Positions 26,137 to 34,390 of a stretch of DNA of 64,000 nt are shown here, in pieces. The stretch is from Paludibacteraceae bacterium (GTDB lineage Bacteria > Bacteroidota > Bacteroidia > Bacteroidales > Paludibacteraceae), in the NCBI GenBank assembly GCA_905233375.1, contig CAJOEJ010000010.1:56830-120829 (forward strand), in the 5' to 3' direction. The notes beneath the pieces are model-generated. The model saw only the letters and a list, made by a program, of their open reading frames with translations, had not been told where the DNA came from and did no database searches. A program made the position numbers and the translations under genes. Numbering within the stretch: position 1 is the stretch's first letter; every line of letters begins with the position of its first letter.

Positions 26137-26288
26137 ATGACAAAATCGTTAGTTATAATTTGTTAATAAGTTTGATATTTGTTTGATATATGTTAGTAAT
26201 CATCGAGACGACTGCCTGACCTCAACATGACATAACCCCTTCGTCCTTTTCCCGGAATTTTATTCGGGTTAAATACGTCATCCATCAG

Positions 26289-26310
26289 GTCGGATGCCAT
26301 CCGACAATTT
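26289..26310 (+). terminator. Possible terminator in the DUF3987 spacer
   Basis: GTCGGAT, loop GCC, ATCCGAC (26289-26305), then AATTTTT. It could stop + strand transcription from 24582. The stem is short but perfect. Confidence 0.45.
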
Positions 26311-26319
26311 TTGTTGACG

Positions 26320-26423
26320 TGACGGTTTGACGGTTTCTATCGTCTGTTTCCTCTTTATAAAGCAGGCTAATATGCTTGTTTTTAGCAATTTAAACAGAAA
26401 CCGTCAAAACCGTCAAACCGTCA
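26320..26423. repeat. Long-range inverted repeat of GACGGTTT iterons
   Basis: The left arm TGACGGTTTGACGGTTTC (26320-26337) is complementary to the right arm 26397-26423, where the unit recurs three times. The spacer is about 60 bp and AT-rich. The right arm ends in the DUF3987 stop codon. Repeats of this sort beside a replication-type gene suggest an origin, binding or recombination site. Confidence 0.7.
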
Positions 26424-27662
26424 TCCTACTTTTCGATACCTGCCGTGCTCCAGTTTGATGACGATTCCCTCGTTTTGCCATTTGTCATTCCATCTTTCTG
26501 CGGTTCTTTCTGAGATACCTTGCGTTTTGGCTTCCTGTATGAGTTCCTTGCGTTCATACTCCGCCTTCAATTGCTCAAACAGCACTTTCCTTTGATCCAA
26601 CGGCTTGATCTCCGGCACTACATCCTGTGCGTCTCCGTCTATCATCCTGTATGCCGCTGCCATATGTAACAGCATCTTGTTCCCGATCATCTCCGCCGTC
26701 TCATAGTCCTCATCCGCGCATAATAATTCTCCCTTCCATTCGGGGAGGGGTTGGGGGTAGGCTTCCATCCGCATCGCCGTCAATATCATCGCAATCCGCT
26801 CTATCTGTACCGCCATGCGGATGACGGCGGAGTGGAAGTTATCTCCGAGGAGGGCAATGAGCGTCCCGTACTCCGTCTCAAGGTGCTCGCCCAAACGCTC
26901 TTTCTGCGTGTCGGTAAGCGACCACTCGCGTTCTCCGCTTGCCATTAGTGACTCGTACGTGCGTAGCAACCGCTGCCCGACGATCTTCGGGATGGCACTC
27001 TGTCCGCCTTTGGAACTCACATAGCGCTTGTCAAACGGATTAGTGCCCTTGATGACAACGGTCAACAGACGGGAGAAATAGCCGTTTTCAACGGACGGAA
27101 CCAATGCGCGATACTGCCCGAACGTGCCTGTGAGAAGCATGGAGAGACGAGGACAAGGAATCTCGGACGCACCTCTGACGCGGTTGCGAGAGACGGGTTC
27201 ATGCTCGGCGGCTTTGCGGAGTGCGGTGTTGTAAGTAGCGGCGGAGGATCGCCATATATCCGTGATCACGCTTCCTTCACTCTCGTGCATGTAGCCGCAT
27301 CCGTTCTGCTCCGCCAAGGCTTTGTACCACGCCGGAAGCGTGCTGTCGCCTGCAATCAGCAGCGGATACTGCTCATCAACGACACGAACCATCTCCAGCG
27401 CCTGGTTCGCGATGCCTTTGCCGGAAGCCGCAGCTGCTAAGATGAAACATTGGAGGTTGGCGTAGTACTTCTTGCCGGTCGGGCCGTACGTGAAATACAG
27501 ATTCGGTACGCACGCACTCGCCGCCGCAAGCGTGGACATAAGGAGGATGTCCTGTTCCTCGGGTGTAGATGCCAATGAAAGCATTTGTTGTACACTCTCG
27601 GGAAGCTTTTGCATGTCGAGGTGTTCGACAATGCGGAGGTCAATAGAGTTGATTTTTTCCAT
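26421..27662 (-). CDS. DUF3987-type protein, probable mobile-element primase/helicase partner
   Basis: The 413-residue protein matches the DUF3987 pattern: an N-terminal LPESVQQMLSLASTPEEQDILLMSTLAAASACVP-type helix block and a Walker-like AAAASGKGIANQAL near residue 98. It continues with FQxxGxYxHESEG-like MHESEGSVI and LSMLLTGTFGQ. It ends with a winged-helix-like segment (TQGISERTAERWNDKWQNEG). DUF3987 proteins are common in Bacteroides mobile elements, often fused to a VirE primase N-terminal domain, which is absent here. A role in element replication is an inference. A palindromic repeat is read in frame (YPQPLPEWKGELL). Promoter unclear: only a weak TATATTTG at 27746-27753. Confidence 0.75.
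   Translation of the reverse strand: MEKINSIDLRIVEHLDMQKLPESVQQMLSLASTPEEQDILLMSTLAAASACVPNLYFTYGPTGKKYYANLQCFILAAAASGKGIANQALEMVRVVDEQYPLLIAGDSTLPAWYKALAEQNGCGYMHESEGSVITDIWRSSAATYNTALRKAAEHEPVSRNRVRGASEIPCPRLSMLLTGTFGQYRALVPSVENGYFSRLLTVVIKGTNPFDKRYVSSKGGQSAIPKIVGQRLLRTYESLMASGEREWSLTDTQKERLGEHLETEYGTLIALLGDNFHSAVIRMAVQIERIAMILTAMRMEAYPQPLPEWKGELLCADEDYETAEMIGNKMLLHMAAAYRMIDGDAQDVVPEIKPLDQRKVLFEQLKAEYERKELIQEAKTQGISERTAERWNDKWQNEGIVIKLEHGRYRKVG
26729..26761. repeat. Palindromic repeat (diverged) inside the DUF3987 gene
   Basis: TCTCCCTTCCATTCGGGGAG and GGGTTGGGGGTAGG match the palindromic family loosely, and the copy is read in frame. Confidence 0.6.
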
Positions 27663-27894
27663 AAGGTATAAAAAGTTAAATGGTTAATAATAATCATCAT
27701 GACGTGAACCGGCAATGTGTCCGCGGCATGAAGCAGATTCGACTACAAATATACGCGGCTCTGCAAGCTCTTTCCGTATATGCCTTTGTCTGTTTTTTTG
27801 TGCCATGCAACAGCAAGGCACCACCTATCGCCCTCATCTTCAATATATTGCAAAAAGCTATTTCTCTACTGTTGCATTTTTAACGCGAAAATAA

Positions 27895-27926
27895 TTTGCA
27901 TATATGAAAATTTTTTCGTACCTTTG
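27895..27926 (+). promoter_or_regulatory. Promoter of the structured RNA upstream of the methylase genes
   Basis: TTTG (27895-27898), 20 bp, TACCTTTG (27919-27926), then GCAGC. The next coding start is 333 nt away. Confidence 0.8.
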
Positions 27927-27932
27927 CAGCGG

Positions 27933-28204
27933 TTTTGGTGCATCTTACGAATCGATCACAATTTGTGACCATAAAAAAATACCCGTCCCATCCCTGACGT
28001 AAAACCGGATCGCAGAGAAGCGTCTCTGCGGACATATGGATTATTAATTAGCGTTTGCTATTTGTCTATGAACACTGAAATGTAGGAAGTTTCACTGAGA
28101 ATATATGACAAGTCGCGAACGTCCACCGTTGTGTGGGCGTGACTTGCTTTTCTCAAGGCCTTTCCTACAGCCCCAGTGTGAGCAAATCATTGCCCACATT
28201 TTTT
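27933..28204 (+). ncRNA. Candidate structured RNA or attenuated leader, ~270 nt
   Basis: Between a consensus promoter and an intrinsic terminator lie three helices. TCACA/TGTGA is near 27956. CGCAGAGA/TCTCTGCG is at about 28012-28031. A long interrupted hairpin covers 28081-28169, with paired segments TGTAGGAA/TTCCTACA, TGAGAA/TTCTCA, CAAGTC/GACTTG and ACGTCCAC/GTGGGCGT around loop CGTTGT. No open frame of note occupies the stretch. It is either a free small RNA or a leader whose terminator controls the methylase genes. I cannot match it to a known RNA family. Confidence 0.65.
28177..28204 (+). terminator. Terminator/attenuator before the methylase genes
   Basis: TGTGAGCAA, loop ATCA, TTGCCCACA (one A-C mismatch), then six T. 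It is 56 nt before the ATG at 28260. No second consensus promoter is visible in between. Confidence 0.7.
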
Positions 28205-28259
28205 GTGCTGTAAGATAGGTCGTTGGTAGAATAAGTAGCGAACATAAACAAACGCTACT

Positions 28260-28922
28260 ATGCCCGAAAAACAAAGTGCAGGTGATAAGCCTGTGCAAGT
28301 AAAATCGCGGGAACGGGTGCAGAAACACGGAGAAGTGTTTACTGCGGAGCGTGAAGTGAATGCGATGTTGGATCTCGTTAAAAACGAGACAGAGCGTATC
28401 GACTCGCGTTTTCTCGAACCTGCGTGCGGCGATGGGAATTTCCTGATAGAGATTCTCCGTCGTAAATTAGCGGTCGTGCATGCCAACTGGCTCAAGCATC
28501 AGTCTCAGTTACAATACGAGAAAGATGCCATCTTAGCCATCAGCAGCATGTACGGCATTGATATACTGCCCGACAATGCAGCTGCTTGTCGTGCGCGTTT
28601 ACTAAACTATTTCAAAGAGCAATATAGCGGACTTTTCCCGCAATCTTACAAGCCGGAGTGTATCTCTTCGGCGGAGTTCCTATTGTCGAAAAACATCATC
28701 TTAGGCGACGCGCTCACCTATCGTCGCATAGATAATCCCGATGAGTGGATTATCATCAGCGAATGGAGCATGCTGCCTAACGGAATGATGAACAGACGTG
28801 ACTATGAGTTTTCGTATCTGGTAGGTGATAGTAGTGAGGATGATCTTTTCTCGGACATCCCCTGTCAGACTTTCGCGCCTCAAAATTTCTTGAATCTTAA
28901 TGCTAATGCGTATGGAGAATAA
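28260..28922 (+). CDS. N6-adenine methylase-like subunit without NPPY motif
   Basis: The 220-residue protein has HGEVFTAEREVNAMLDLV and a SAM-binding motif I (FLEPACGDGNFLIEIL, about 49-64). Where motif IV (NPPY) is expected it has NIILGDALTYRRI and EWIIISEW, so it probably cannot methylate alone. The next gene carries NPPY, and the two share the same N-terminal plan (EVFT..E.VN.MLDL), so they are paralogues that may form one enzyme. I recall similar pairs next to GIY-YIG helicases in gut bacteria, annotated as restriction systems. The 3' end overlaps the next start by 11 nt. Confidence 0.8.
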   Translation: MPEKQSAGDKPVQVKSRERVQKHGEVFTAEREVNAMLDLVKNETERIDSRFLEPACGDGNFLIEILRRKLAVVHANWLKHQSQLQYEKDAILAISSMYGIDILPDNAAACRARLLNYFKEQYSGLFPQSYKPECISSAEFLLSKNIILGDALTYRRIDNPDEWIIISEWSMLPNGMMNRRDYEFSYLVGDSSEDDLFSDIPCQTFAPQNFLNLNANAYGE

Positions 28923-30405
28923 CTACAATCCCGATGTGCTGAATTGTATAGCCAACCTCAGTAACGACGAAGTATTCACCCCGCCGGAGTTGGTCAATCA
29001 GATGTTGGACTTGTTGCCGCAAGACTTGTTCCGCAATCCCGAAACAACGTTCTTGGATCCATTCACAAAGAGCGGTGTCTTTCTGCGCGAGATAGTGAAA
29101 CGCTTGGATACAGGACTTGCTGCTGTTATTCCTGATTGCCAGGAGCGTATTCTGCATATCATGCACAAACAGGTGTTCGGTATCGCACTCACGGAGTTAA
29201 CGTCTCTGCTTGCTCGCCGCACGGTTTATTGCAGCAAGTATGCAGATAGTGACCATAGTATAGGTCGGTTCAAGACGAAAGAAGGGCATATCTTATATAC
29301 TCCCATGCAGCACACATGGCAGAATGGTCGCTGCAAATACTGCGGAGCATCCAAAGATGTCTATGACCGTGGTGATGCCGCAGAAACCTACGCATATAAC
29401 TTTATTCATACCAACAACCCAAAATACTTTTTCAATAATATGACTTTCGATGTAATTATCGGCAACCCTCCGTATCAGTTAGACGATGGAGGTGCGCAAG
29501 CAAGTGCTACTCCTATTTACAATTTATTTGTAGAACAAGCGTTAAAACTTAAACCCAGATATCTTTCTATGATTATTCCTGCGCGGTGGTTTGGTGGTGG
29601 TAAAGGACTTGATGATTTCAGAAAGTTAATGATAGAAGATAAACATATTAGGGTATTACATGATTTTCTTGACGCAAGTGATTGTTTTCCAGGTGTGGAA
29701 ATTAAAGGAGGTGTGTGTTATTTCTTGTGGGATCGGGATAATCAAGGAGTATGCCGTATAGTTACCCACAAAAAAGATGAAATCACGGAACAAAAACCTC
29801 GATTCCTAAAAGAAAAGGGAAGTGACGTGTTTATTAGATATTCAGAGGGTGTCTCAGTATTGCATAAAGTACGTAAACATAATGAAAAAACAATAGATAC
29901 TATTGTTAGTAGTCAAAAACCATTTGGATTAAGAACATATGTCCACGGAGAAAGCAAACATTTTACAGATGCTGTTTCTCTTTATGAACGTGGTGGTGTC
30001 GGTTATATAAAGCGATCAGAGATTGTTAGAAATCAACAATGGACTGACAAATATAAGGTTTATATATCGGCTGCATACAATGCTGGAGATTCTTATCCTC
30101 ATCAAATATTAGGGAAACCGATATTCGGGCCAACGAATTCTTGCTGTACAGAAACCTACGTGGTTATAGGTCCAGTAAAAACAGAAACAGAAGCAAAACA
30201 TCTATGCGGATATATATCAACAAAATTCTTCCGTTTTTTAGTGATGCTCAAAAAGACATCACAGCACGCGCCCGCTTCTGTATATTCTTTTGTACCTCTT
30301 CAAGATTTCTCGGAGCCGTGGACAGATGAGAAACTATATAAGAAATACAATCTAACGGAAGAGGAGATCGCCTTTATAGAAAGCATGATCCGACCAATGG
30401 AATAA
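28912..30405 (+). CDS. Eco57I-type N6-adenine DNA methyltransferase
   Basis: The start is placed at ATG 28912 (MENNYNPDVLNCIAN); two in-frame ATGs lie 6 and 12 nt upstream. The 497-residue protein has EVFTPPELVNQMLDLLP, motif I (FLDPFTKSGVFLREIV), a C2-type zinc-like pair CKYCGA, and motif IV VIIGNPPYQ, which marks N6-adenine methylases. The C-terminal 300 residues should hold target recognition. From about 29440 the DNA becomes much more AT-rich with different codon choice, so the recognition part looks newly acquired while the N-terminal part resembles its neighbours. It would protect host DNA against the nuclease at 31602. Confidence 0.88.
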   Translation: MENNYNPDVLNCIANLSNDEVFTPPELVNQMLDLLPQDLFRNPETTFLDPFTKSGVFLREIVKRLDTGLAAVIPDCQERILHIMHKQVFGIALTELTSLLARRTVYCSKYADSDHSIGRFKTKEGHILYTPMQHTWQNGRCKYCGASKDVYDRGDAAETYAYNFIHTNNPKYFFNNMTFDVIIGNPPYQLDDGGAQASATPIYNLFVEQALKLKPRYLSMIIPARWFGGGKGLDDFRKLMIEDKHIRVLHDFLDASDCFPGVEIKGGVCYFLWDRDNQGVCRIVTHKKDEITEQKPRFLKEKGSDVFIRYSEGVSVLHKVRKHNEKTIDTIVSSQKPFGLRTYVHGESKHFTDAVSLYERGGVGYIKRSEIVRNQQWTDKYKVYISAAYNAGDSYPHQILGKPIFGPTNSCCTETYVVIGPVKTETEAKHLCGYISTKFFRFLVMLKKTSQHAPASVYSFVPLQDFSEPWTDEKLYKKYNLTEEEIAFIESMIRPME

Positions 30406-30457
30406 CAACAATAACCAGCGTTCTTTGACATACTGACAAGAGAAAAAAGGATAAAAG

Positions 30458-30489
30458 TTTGCACATGTCAGATTTTTGTAGTACCTTTG
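30458..30489 (+). promoter_or_regulatory. Promoter of the REP-associated transposase
   Basis: TTTG (30458-30461), 20 bp, TACCTTTG (30482-30489), then GCAGC, 22 nt before the ATG. Confidence 0.8.
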
Positions 30490-30511
30490 CAGCACAAATC
30501 AGCAAAAGGTT

Positions 30512-31510
30512 ATGAGCGAAGATAAATGGCAATGGCAAACAGGGCGTATATGGCGCGGAGTAGGTATATACCATGTAACCATGGTTGTACCGAGTCGCAT
30601 GCCTTTGTTTGGCGATTTGATTATTCCGAATGATGATCCCGAGCAAGCATACGTAGCCCGCAAAGAGTTGGGCGAGGCTATTCTTAAACTGATGTTTATG
30701 ATACCGGATTTTCATCCGGAAGTAGAGATTCTTCAATTCTGCTTGATGCCGGATCATATTCATTTTATTTTGCGCGTAAAGCGCGCGATGGAGAAAGGTA
30801 TCGCATCCGTTGTGCGTGGTTTTTGGCAAGGAGCCAAGAAAGCAGGCAATCTATATACTTCGTCTGTTTTTCCGAATAACATTCGGAGTGAAGAGCAAGA
30901 ATGGAATCCCATCTTTACGGAGAAGCCTTTCATTCGCCCGATGTCCCGCAAAGGGCAATTGCAATCCATGATCCGCTATGTGCAGATGAATCCGCAGCGC
31001 CTTGCGACCAAGCGCCTCAAACCCGGTTATTTCTATGTGCAAGAGAATGTAGAAATAGGCGGGCGCGTATATCGCGCGGTAGGCAATATCCAACTGCTGC
31101 ATGCGGAGAAATATTCTCCCGTGCATGTGCGGAGCATGTGGGTGAAAGATGCGGAGCAAAACGGCAATGTGCAGCCTCTCAAAGACTATAAAAACGGTTG
31201 TATTGTCGCTGCCCGCGAGGGAACGGTAATGGTATCGCCCTTTATCAGCGAGCATGAGAAAGCCGTGTTGGATGTGCTCCTAAAAGAAAAATATCCTACT
31301 ATCTATATTGCCGATAATGGTTTCGGGCGATATTTCAAACCCTCCGATGCCTTGTTTGATGCGGTAGCCGAAGGGCGTTTGCTCATTCTGAGTCCGTGGC
31401 CGTTTGATCCAAGCAAGAAGCGCGTCAGCCGCGAAGAATGCGTAGCGATGAATGGCATGGCGGAGGAGATTTGCAATGCTCTTTCTCCGAATGATATTCG
31501 GAAAAATTAA
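30512..31510 (+). CDS. REP-associated tyrosine transposase (Y1/IS200-like) with long C-terminal domain
   Basis: The N-terminal ~200 residues are a Y1 transposase: VGIYHVTMVV, the HUH motif MPDHIHFIL (His-x-His binds metal) and the catalytic Tyr in MIRYVQMNPQRLA. Single REP-associated enzymes (RAYTs) nick and join hairpin DNA as single strands. The last ~130 residues (GCIVAAREGTVMVSPFISE to ALSPND) are extra and look like a small Rossmann-type alpha/beta domain of unknown job. It has its own promoter and sits between the methylase and helicase genes. Matching hairpins (TCCGnATAAtATnCGGA type) lie inside its end and just after it. Confidence 0.88.
   Translation: MSEDKWQWQTGRIWRGVGIYHVTMVVPSRMPLFGDLIIPNDDPEQAYVARKELGEAILKLMFMIPDFHPEVEILQFCLMPDHIHFILRVKRAMEKGIASVVRGFWQGAKKAGNLYTSSVFPNNIRSEEQEWNPIFTEKPFIRPMSRKGQLQSMIRYVQMNPQRLATKRLKPGYFYVQENVEIGGRVYRAVGNIQLLHAEKYSPVHVRSMWVKDAEQNGNVQPLKDYKNGCIVAAREGTVMVSPFISEHEKAVLDVLLKEKYPTIYIADNGFGRYFKPSDALFDAVAEGRLLILSPWPFDPSKKRVSREECVAMNGMAEEICNALSPNDIRKN
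30858..30886. repeat. REP-like hairpin inside the transposase gene
   Basis: CTTCGTCTGTTTTTCCG followed by TCCGAAT-AAC-ATTCGGA pairing. The 17-nt lead is repeated exactly at 31518. Confidence 0.8.
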
Positions 31511-31547
31511 CGAAGCGCTTCGTCTGTTTTTCCGGATAATATCCGGA
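31486..31547. repeat. REP-like hairpin pair at the transposase 3' end
   Basis: TCCGAATGATATTCGGA (31486-31502) overlaps the last codons. It is followed by the palindrome CGAAGCGCTTCG (31511-31522), then CTTCGTCTGTTTTTCCG and TCCGGAT-AAT-ATCCGGA (31530-31547). The stems differ by paired changes (A-T to G-C). Confidence 0.8.
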
Positions 31548-31601
31548 TTCTTTATTCTTTTCTTTTGTCAGTAGGTCGATGAGCGCCATAATAGATAAAC
31601 T

Positions 31602-34313
31602 ATGGCAGCACAAGACTTGTTACAATCGCGAGTGGAGACCACTCCTATTATCTACGCATATAGCGATACACGCTATCCGGGTATGCTCAAAGTGGGCTAT
31701 ACTACGCGCGATGTGGAAACCCGTATGCATGAGCATTATCCAACCGTCGTGCCCGGACAATCATGGAAAGTGGAGTTGGTTCGTCCTGCTATGCGGAATG
31801 ATGGTACGACCTTTGATGACCATGCTGTGCATGAGGTGTTGGAGAATAGCCATAAGCGCAAAGTCAAAGGTGAATGGTTCCAATGTGAAGTCCGTGACGT
31901 AGAGCGAGCCATCTATGCTGTTGCTCGCGGTATGGATTCTATCCTGCGTCGAGACCGCTCTTTCCCTATGCGCAACGAGCAAGCAGAAGCCGTACGTAAA
32001 ACGGCAGAGTATTTCTTCCGATTCTATTCCGATCCGCATAATCATGGTCTGACACCGCACTTCCTTTGGAATGCCAAAATGCGATTCGGTAAGACATTCA
32101 CGACTTACCAATTGGCTCTCCGCATGCACTGGAAACGCGTGTTAGTGCTGACGTTCAAACCTGCTGTGCGTTCGGCATGGAAAGAAGACTTGCTGACTCA
32201 TACCGATTTTGTGGGATGGCAATTCTGCGAAAAGAGAGATGACCGTAATTTCTCCCATGTGGATGAGCGCAAGCCCTTTGTTTGCTTTGCTTCCTTCCAA
32301 GATGTGTTAGGCAAGAACGAAAATGGTGGTATCAAAGCCACCAACGAATGGCTGCAAGATGTGGACTGGGATTGTATCGTTTTGGATGAATACCATTTTG
32401 GGGCTTGGGGAAAGCGTGCTAAAGAGTTCTACGACAAACAGGATATTGCCAATATGGAGATTGACGAGCGTCAAGGTATTCTGTTCGAGGATAGCGAGAA
32501 GAAAGAGCGTGAAGCCATAGAAGATTATGACGAGCAACTCATGCCGCTTACGACCCGTGCATATCTCTATCTGTCGGGAACACCTTTCCGTGCTATTGCT
32601 TCGGGTGAGTTCATCGAAGAGCAAATCTTCAACTGGACATACTCCGATGAGCAGGATGCCAAAGCCAAATGGCAAGGCGAAAATAATCCCTATGCGGCAC
32701 TTCCGCGCATGGTAATGATGACCTACCAATTGCCAGATAGTATTCGTGAGATTGCTATGCAGGGAGAATTCAATGAGTTTGACCTCAATGAGTTCTTCCG
32801 TGCAGAGGGAGACCGATTTGTCTATGAGGACTATGTACAGCATTGGCTGGAATGGATACGCGGGGGCTTCTCGGAACAGATCGTCTCTGACCTCAAACTG
32901 CAAAAAGAGAAACCGCCAGTGCCTTATAGCGATTTTCGTTTGAAGAGTTACTTGCAGCATACGTTCTGGTTCTTGCCTTCGGTTGCTGCTTGCAAGGCGA
33001 TGAAGAAACTTCTGCGTAGTAAGGCTAATACCTACTATCACGATTATAGGATTGTACTGGCGGCAGGTAATGATGCCGGTATGGGAGCTGATGCGCTCAA
33101 TCCTGTCTATGACGCGATGGATAATCCGCAAGAACAAAAGACGATAACACTCTCATGCGGCAAACTGACGACCGGCGTGACCGTGCGACCGTGGTCCGGT
33201 ATCTTTATGCTTCGTAACTCATCTTCGCCGGAGACATATTTCCAAGCAGTTTTCCGCGTGCAATCACCTTGGACTACGCAAGATGAGTACGGCAAAGAGC
33301 AGGTGCTTAAACCGGTGTGCTATGTCTTTGACTTTGCTCCCGACCGGGCACTCAAACAAGTAGCGGACTATAGTTGCCGTCTCAATATCAACGAGGACAA
33401 TCCCGAAACGAAAGTAGGAGAGTTTATCAAGTTCTTGCCTATTCTTGCGTATGATGGCAACTCTATGAAAGAGATAGACGCTGCCGGAATCCTCGATATG
33501 GCGATGAGCGGTACGACTTCTACATTATTGGCACGTCGTTGGGAGAGTGCGTTGCTCGTCAATGTGGATAATGCAACCCTTCTCAAACTGATGGGTAATG
33601 TGGATGCTATGCGTGCGTTGCAGAATATTGAAGGTTTCCGTGCCTTGCGCCAGGACATCGAGACGATCATCAATAAGTCCGAGCAGATCAAGAAAGCCAA
33701 GCAGCAGAAAGAGAAATTGTCTGAACGACAGAAGAAAGAACTCTCCGAGGAAGAGAAGAAGACCAAATCGCTCCGCAAACAGATACAAGAAAAACTCATC
33801 AAGTTTGCTACGCGTATTCCGGTATTCATGTATCTTACCGACTTCCGCGAGTATTGCTTGCGCGATGTCATTACCCAATTGGAGCCCGAACTGTTCCGCA
33901 AAGTTACCGGTCTTACTATCCAGGATTTTGAACTGCTCATCAGCCTTAATGTATTCAATGCTACGCTGATGAATGATGCCGTGTATAAGTTCAAGCGCTA
34001 TGAGGATAGCAGCCTGAGTTATACCGGTATTCAAGCAGGTAATATGAGCGCAATCGGATTGTATGATACCGTTATTTATGTCAAACCGGAACAACAACCG
34101 TCAAATCCGGTTATACAGGATAATGTATTGGATGTTGCGGAAGAGGAAGAAACGCTTAGCTCCATTAAAGTCAGTGATAAAGTGACCCACAAATCGTTTG
34201 GAGAAGGTGTTGTAACAGCATTTGATGGTAAATTTATGTACTGCCAATTTTCTCGTGGATCAGAGAAGAAATTCATCTATCCTGATTGTTTTGAGAAAGG
34301 GTATTTTATTTAG
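31602..34313 (+). CDS. GIY-YIG nuclease-DEAD helicase restriction protein
   Basis: The 903-residue protein has a T5orf172-type GIY-YIG nuclease at residues ~10-105 (IIYAYSD, LKVGYTTRDVETRMHEH, EWFQCEV). An SF2 helicase core follows: WNAKMRFGKTFTTYQ as Walker A, DEYHFGAW as motif II, YLSGTPFRA as motif III and LTTGVTVRPW in domain 2. A charged coiled coil lies near 685-730 (KQQKEKLSERQKKELS). The end is an SH3-like module like that at the PcrA C-terminus (HKSFGEGVVTAFDGKFMYCQF). With the methylases upstream it forms a restriction-modification set, the helicase moving on DNA and GIY-YIG cutting. There is no consensus promoter in the 91-nt spacer. Confidence 0.88.
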   Translation: MAAQDLLQSRVETTPIIYAYSDTRYPGMLKVGYTTRDVETRMHEHYPTVVPGQSWKVELVRPAMRNDGTTFDDHAVHEVLENSHKRKVKGEWFQCEVRDVERAIYAVARGMDSILRRDRSFPMRNEQAEAVRKTAEYFFRFYSDPHNHGLTPHFLWNAKMRFGKTFTTYQLALRMHWKRVLVLTFKPAVRSAWKEDLLTHTDFVGWQFCEKRDDRNFSHVDERKPFVCFASFQDVLGKNENGGIKATNEWLQDVDWDCIVLDEYHFGAWGKRAKEFYDKQDIANMEIDERQGILFEDSEKKEREAIEDYDEQLMPLTTRAYLYLSGTPFRAIASGEFIEEQIFNWTYSDEQDAKAKWQGENNPYAALPRMVMMTYQLPDSIREIAMQGEFNEFDLNEFFRAEGDRFVYEDYVQHWLEWIRGGFSEQIVSDLKLQKEKPPVPYSDFRLKSYLQHTFWFLPSVAACKAMKKLLRSKANTYYHDYRIVLAAGNDAGMGADALNPVYDAMDNPQEQKTITLSCGKLTTGVTVRPWSGIFMLRNSSSPETYFQAVFRVQSPWTTQDEYGKEQVLKPVCYVFDFAPDRALKQVADYSCRLNINEDNPETKVGEFIKFLPILAYDGNSMKEIDAAGILDMAMSGTTSTLLARRWESALLVNVDNATLLKLMGNVDAMRALQNIEGFRALRQDIETIINKSEQIKKAKQQKEKLSERQKKELSEEEKKTKSLRKQIQEKLIKFATRIPVFMYLTDFREYCLRDVITQLEPELFRKVTGLTIQDFELLISLNVFNATLMNDAVYKFKRYEDSSLSYTGIQAGNMSAIGLYDTVIYVKPEQQPSNPVIQDNVLDVAEEEETLSSIKVSDKVTHKSFGEGVVTAFDGKFMYCQFSRGSEKKFIYPDCFEKGYFI

Positions 34314-34390
34314 TCCTCTTTCCTTGATTGGCTTCGTCGACGGGATTTTGCTGGCATTCGGTACGATAATCACGATTAAAGTGAGAAACT

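Noticed and set aside
28081..28169. The long hairpin as a retron msr-msd or hammerhead ribozyme
   Set aside because: No reverse transcriptase is in the window, and the hammerhead core (CUGAUGA with GAAA) is absent.
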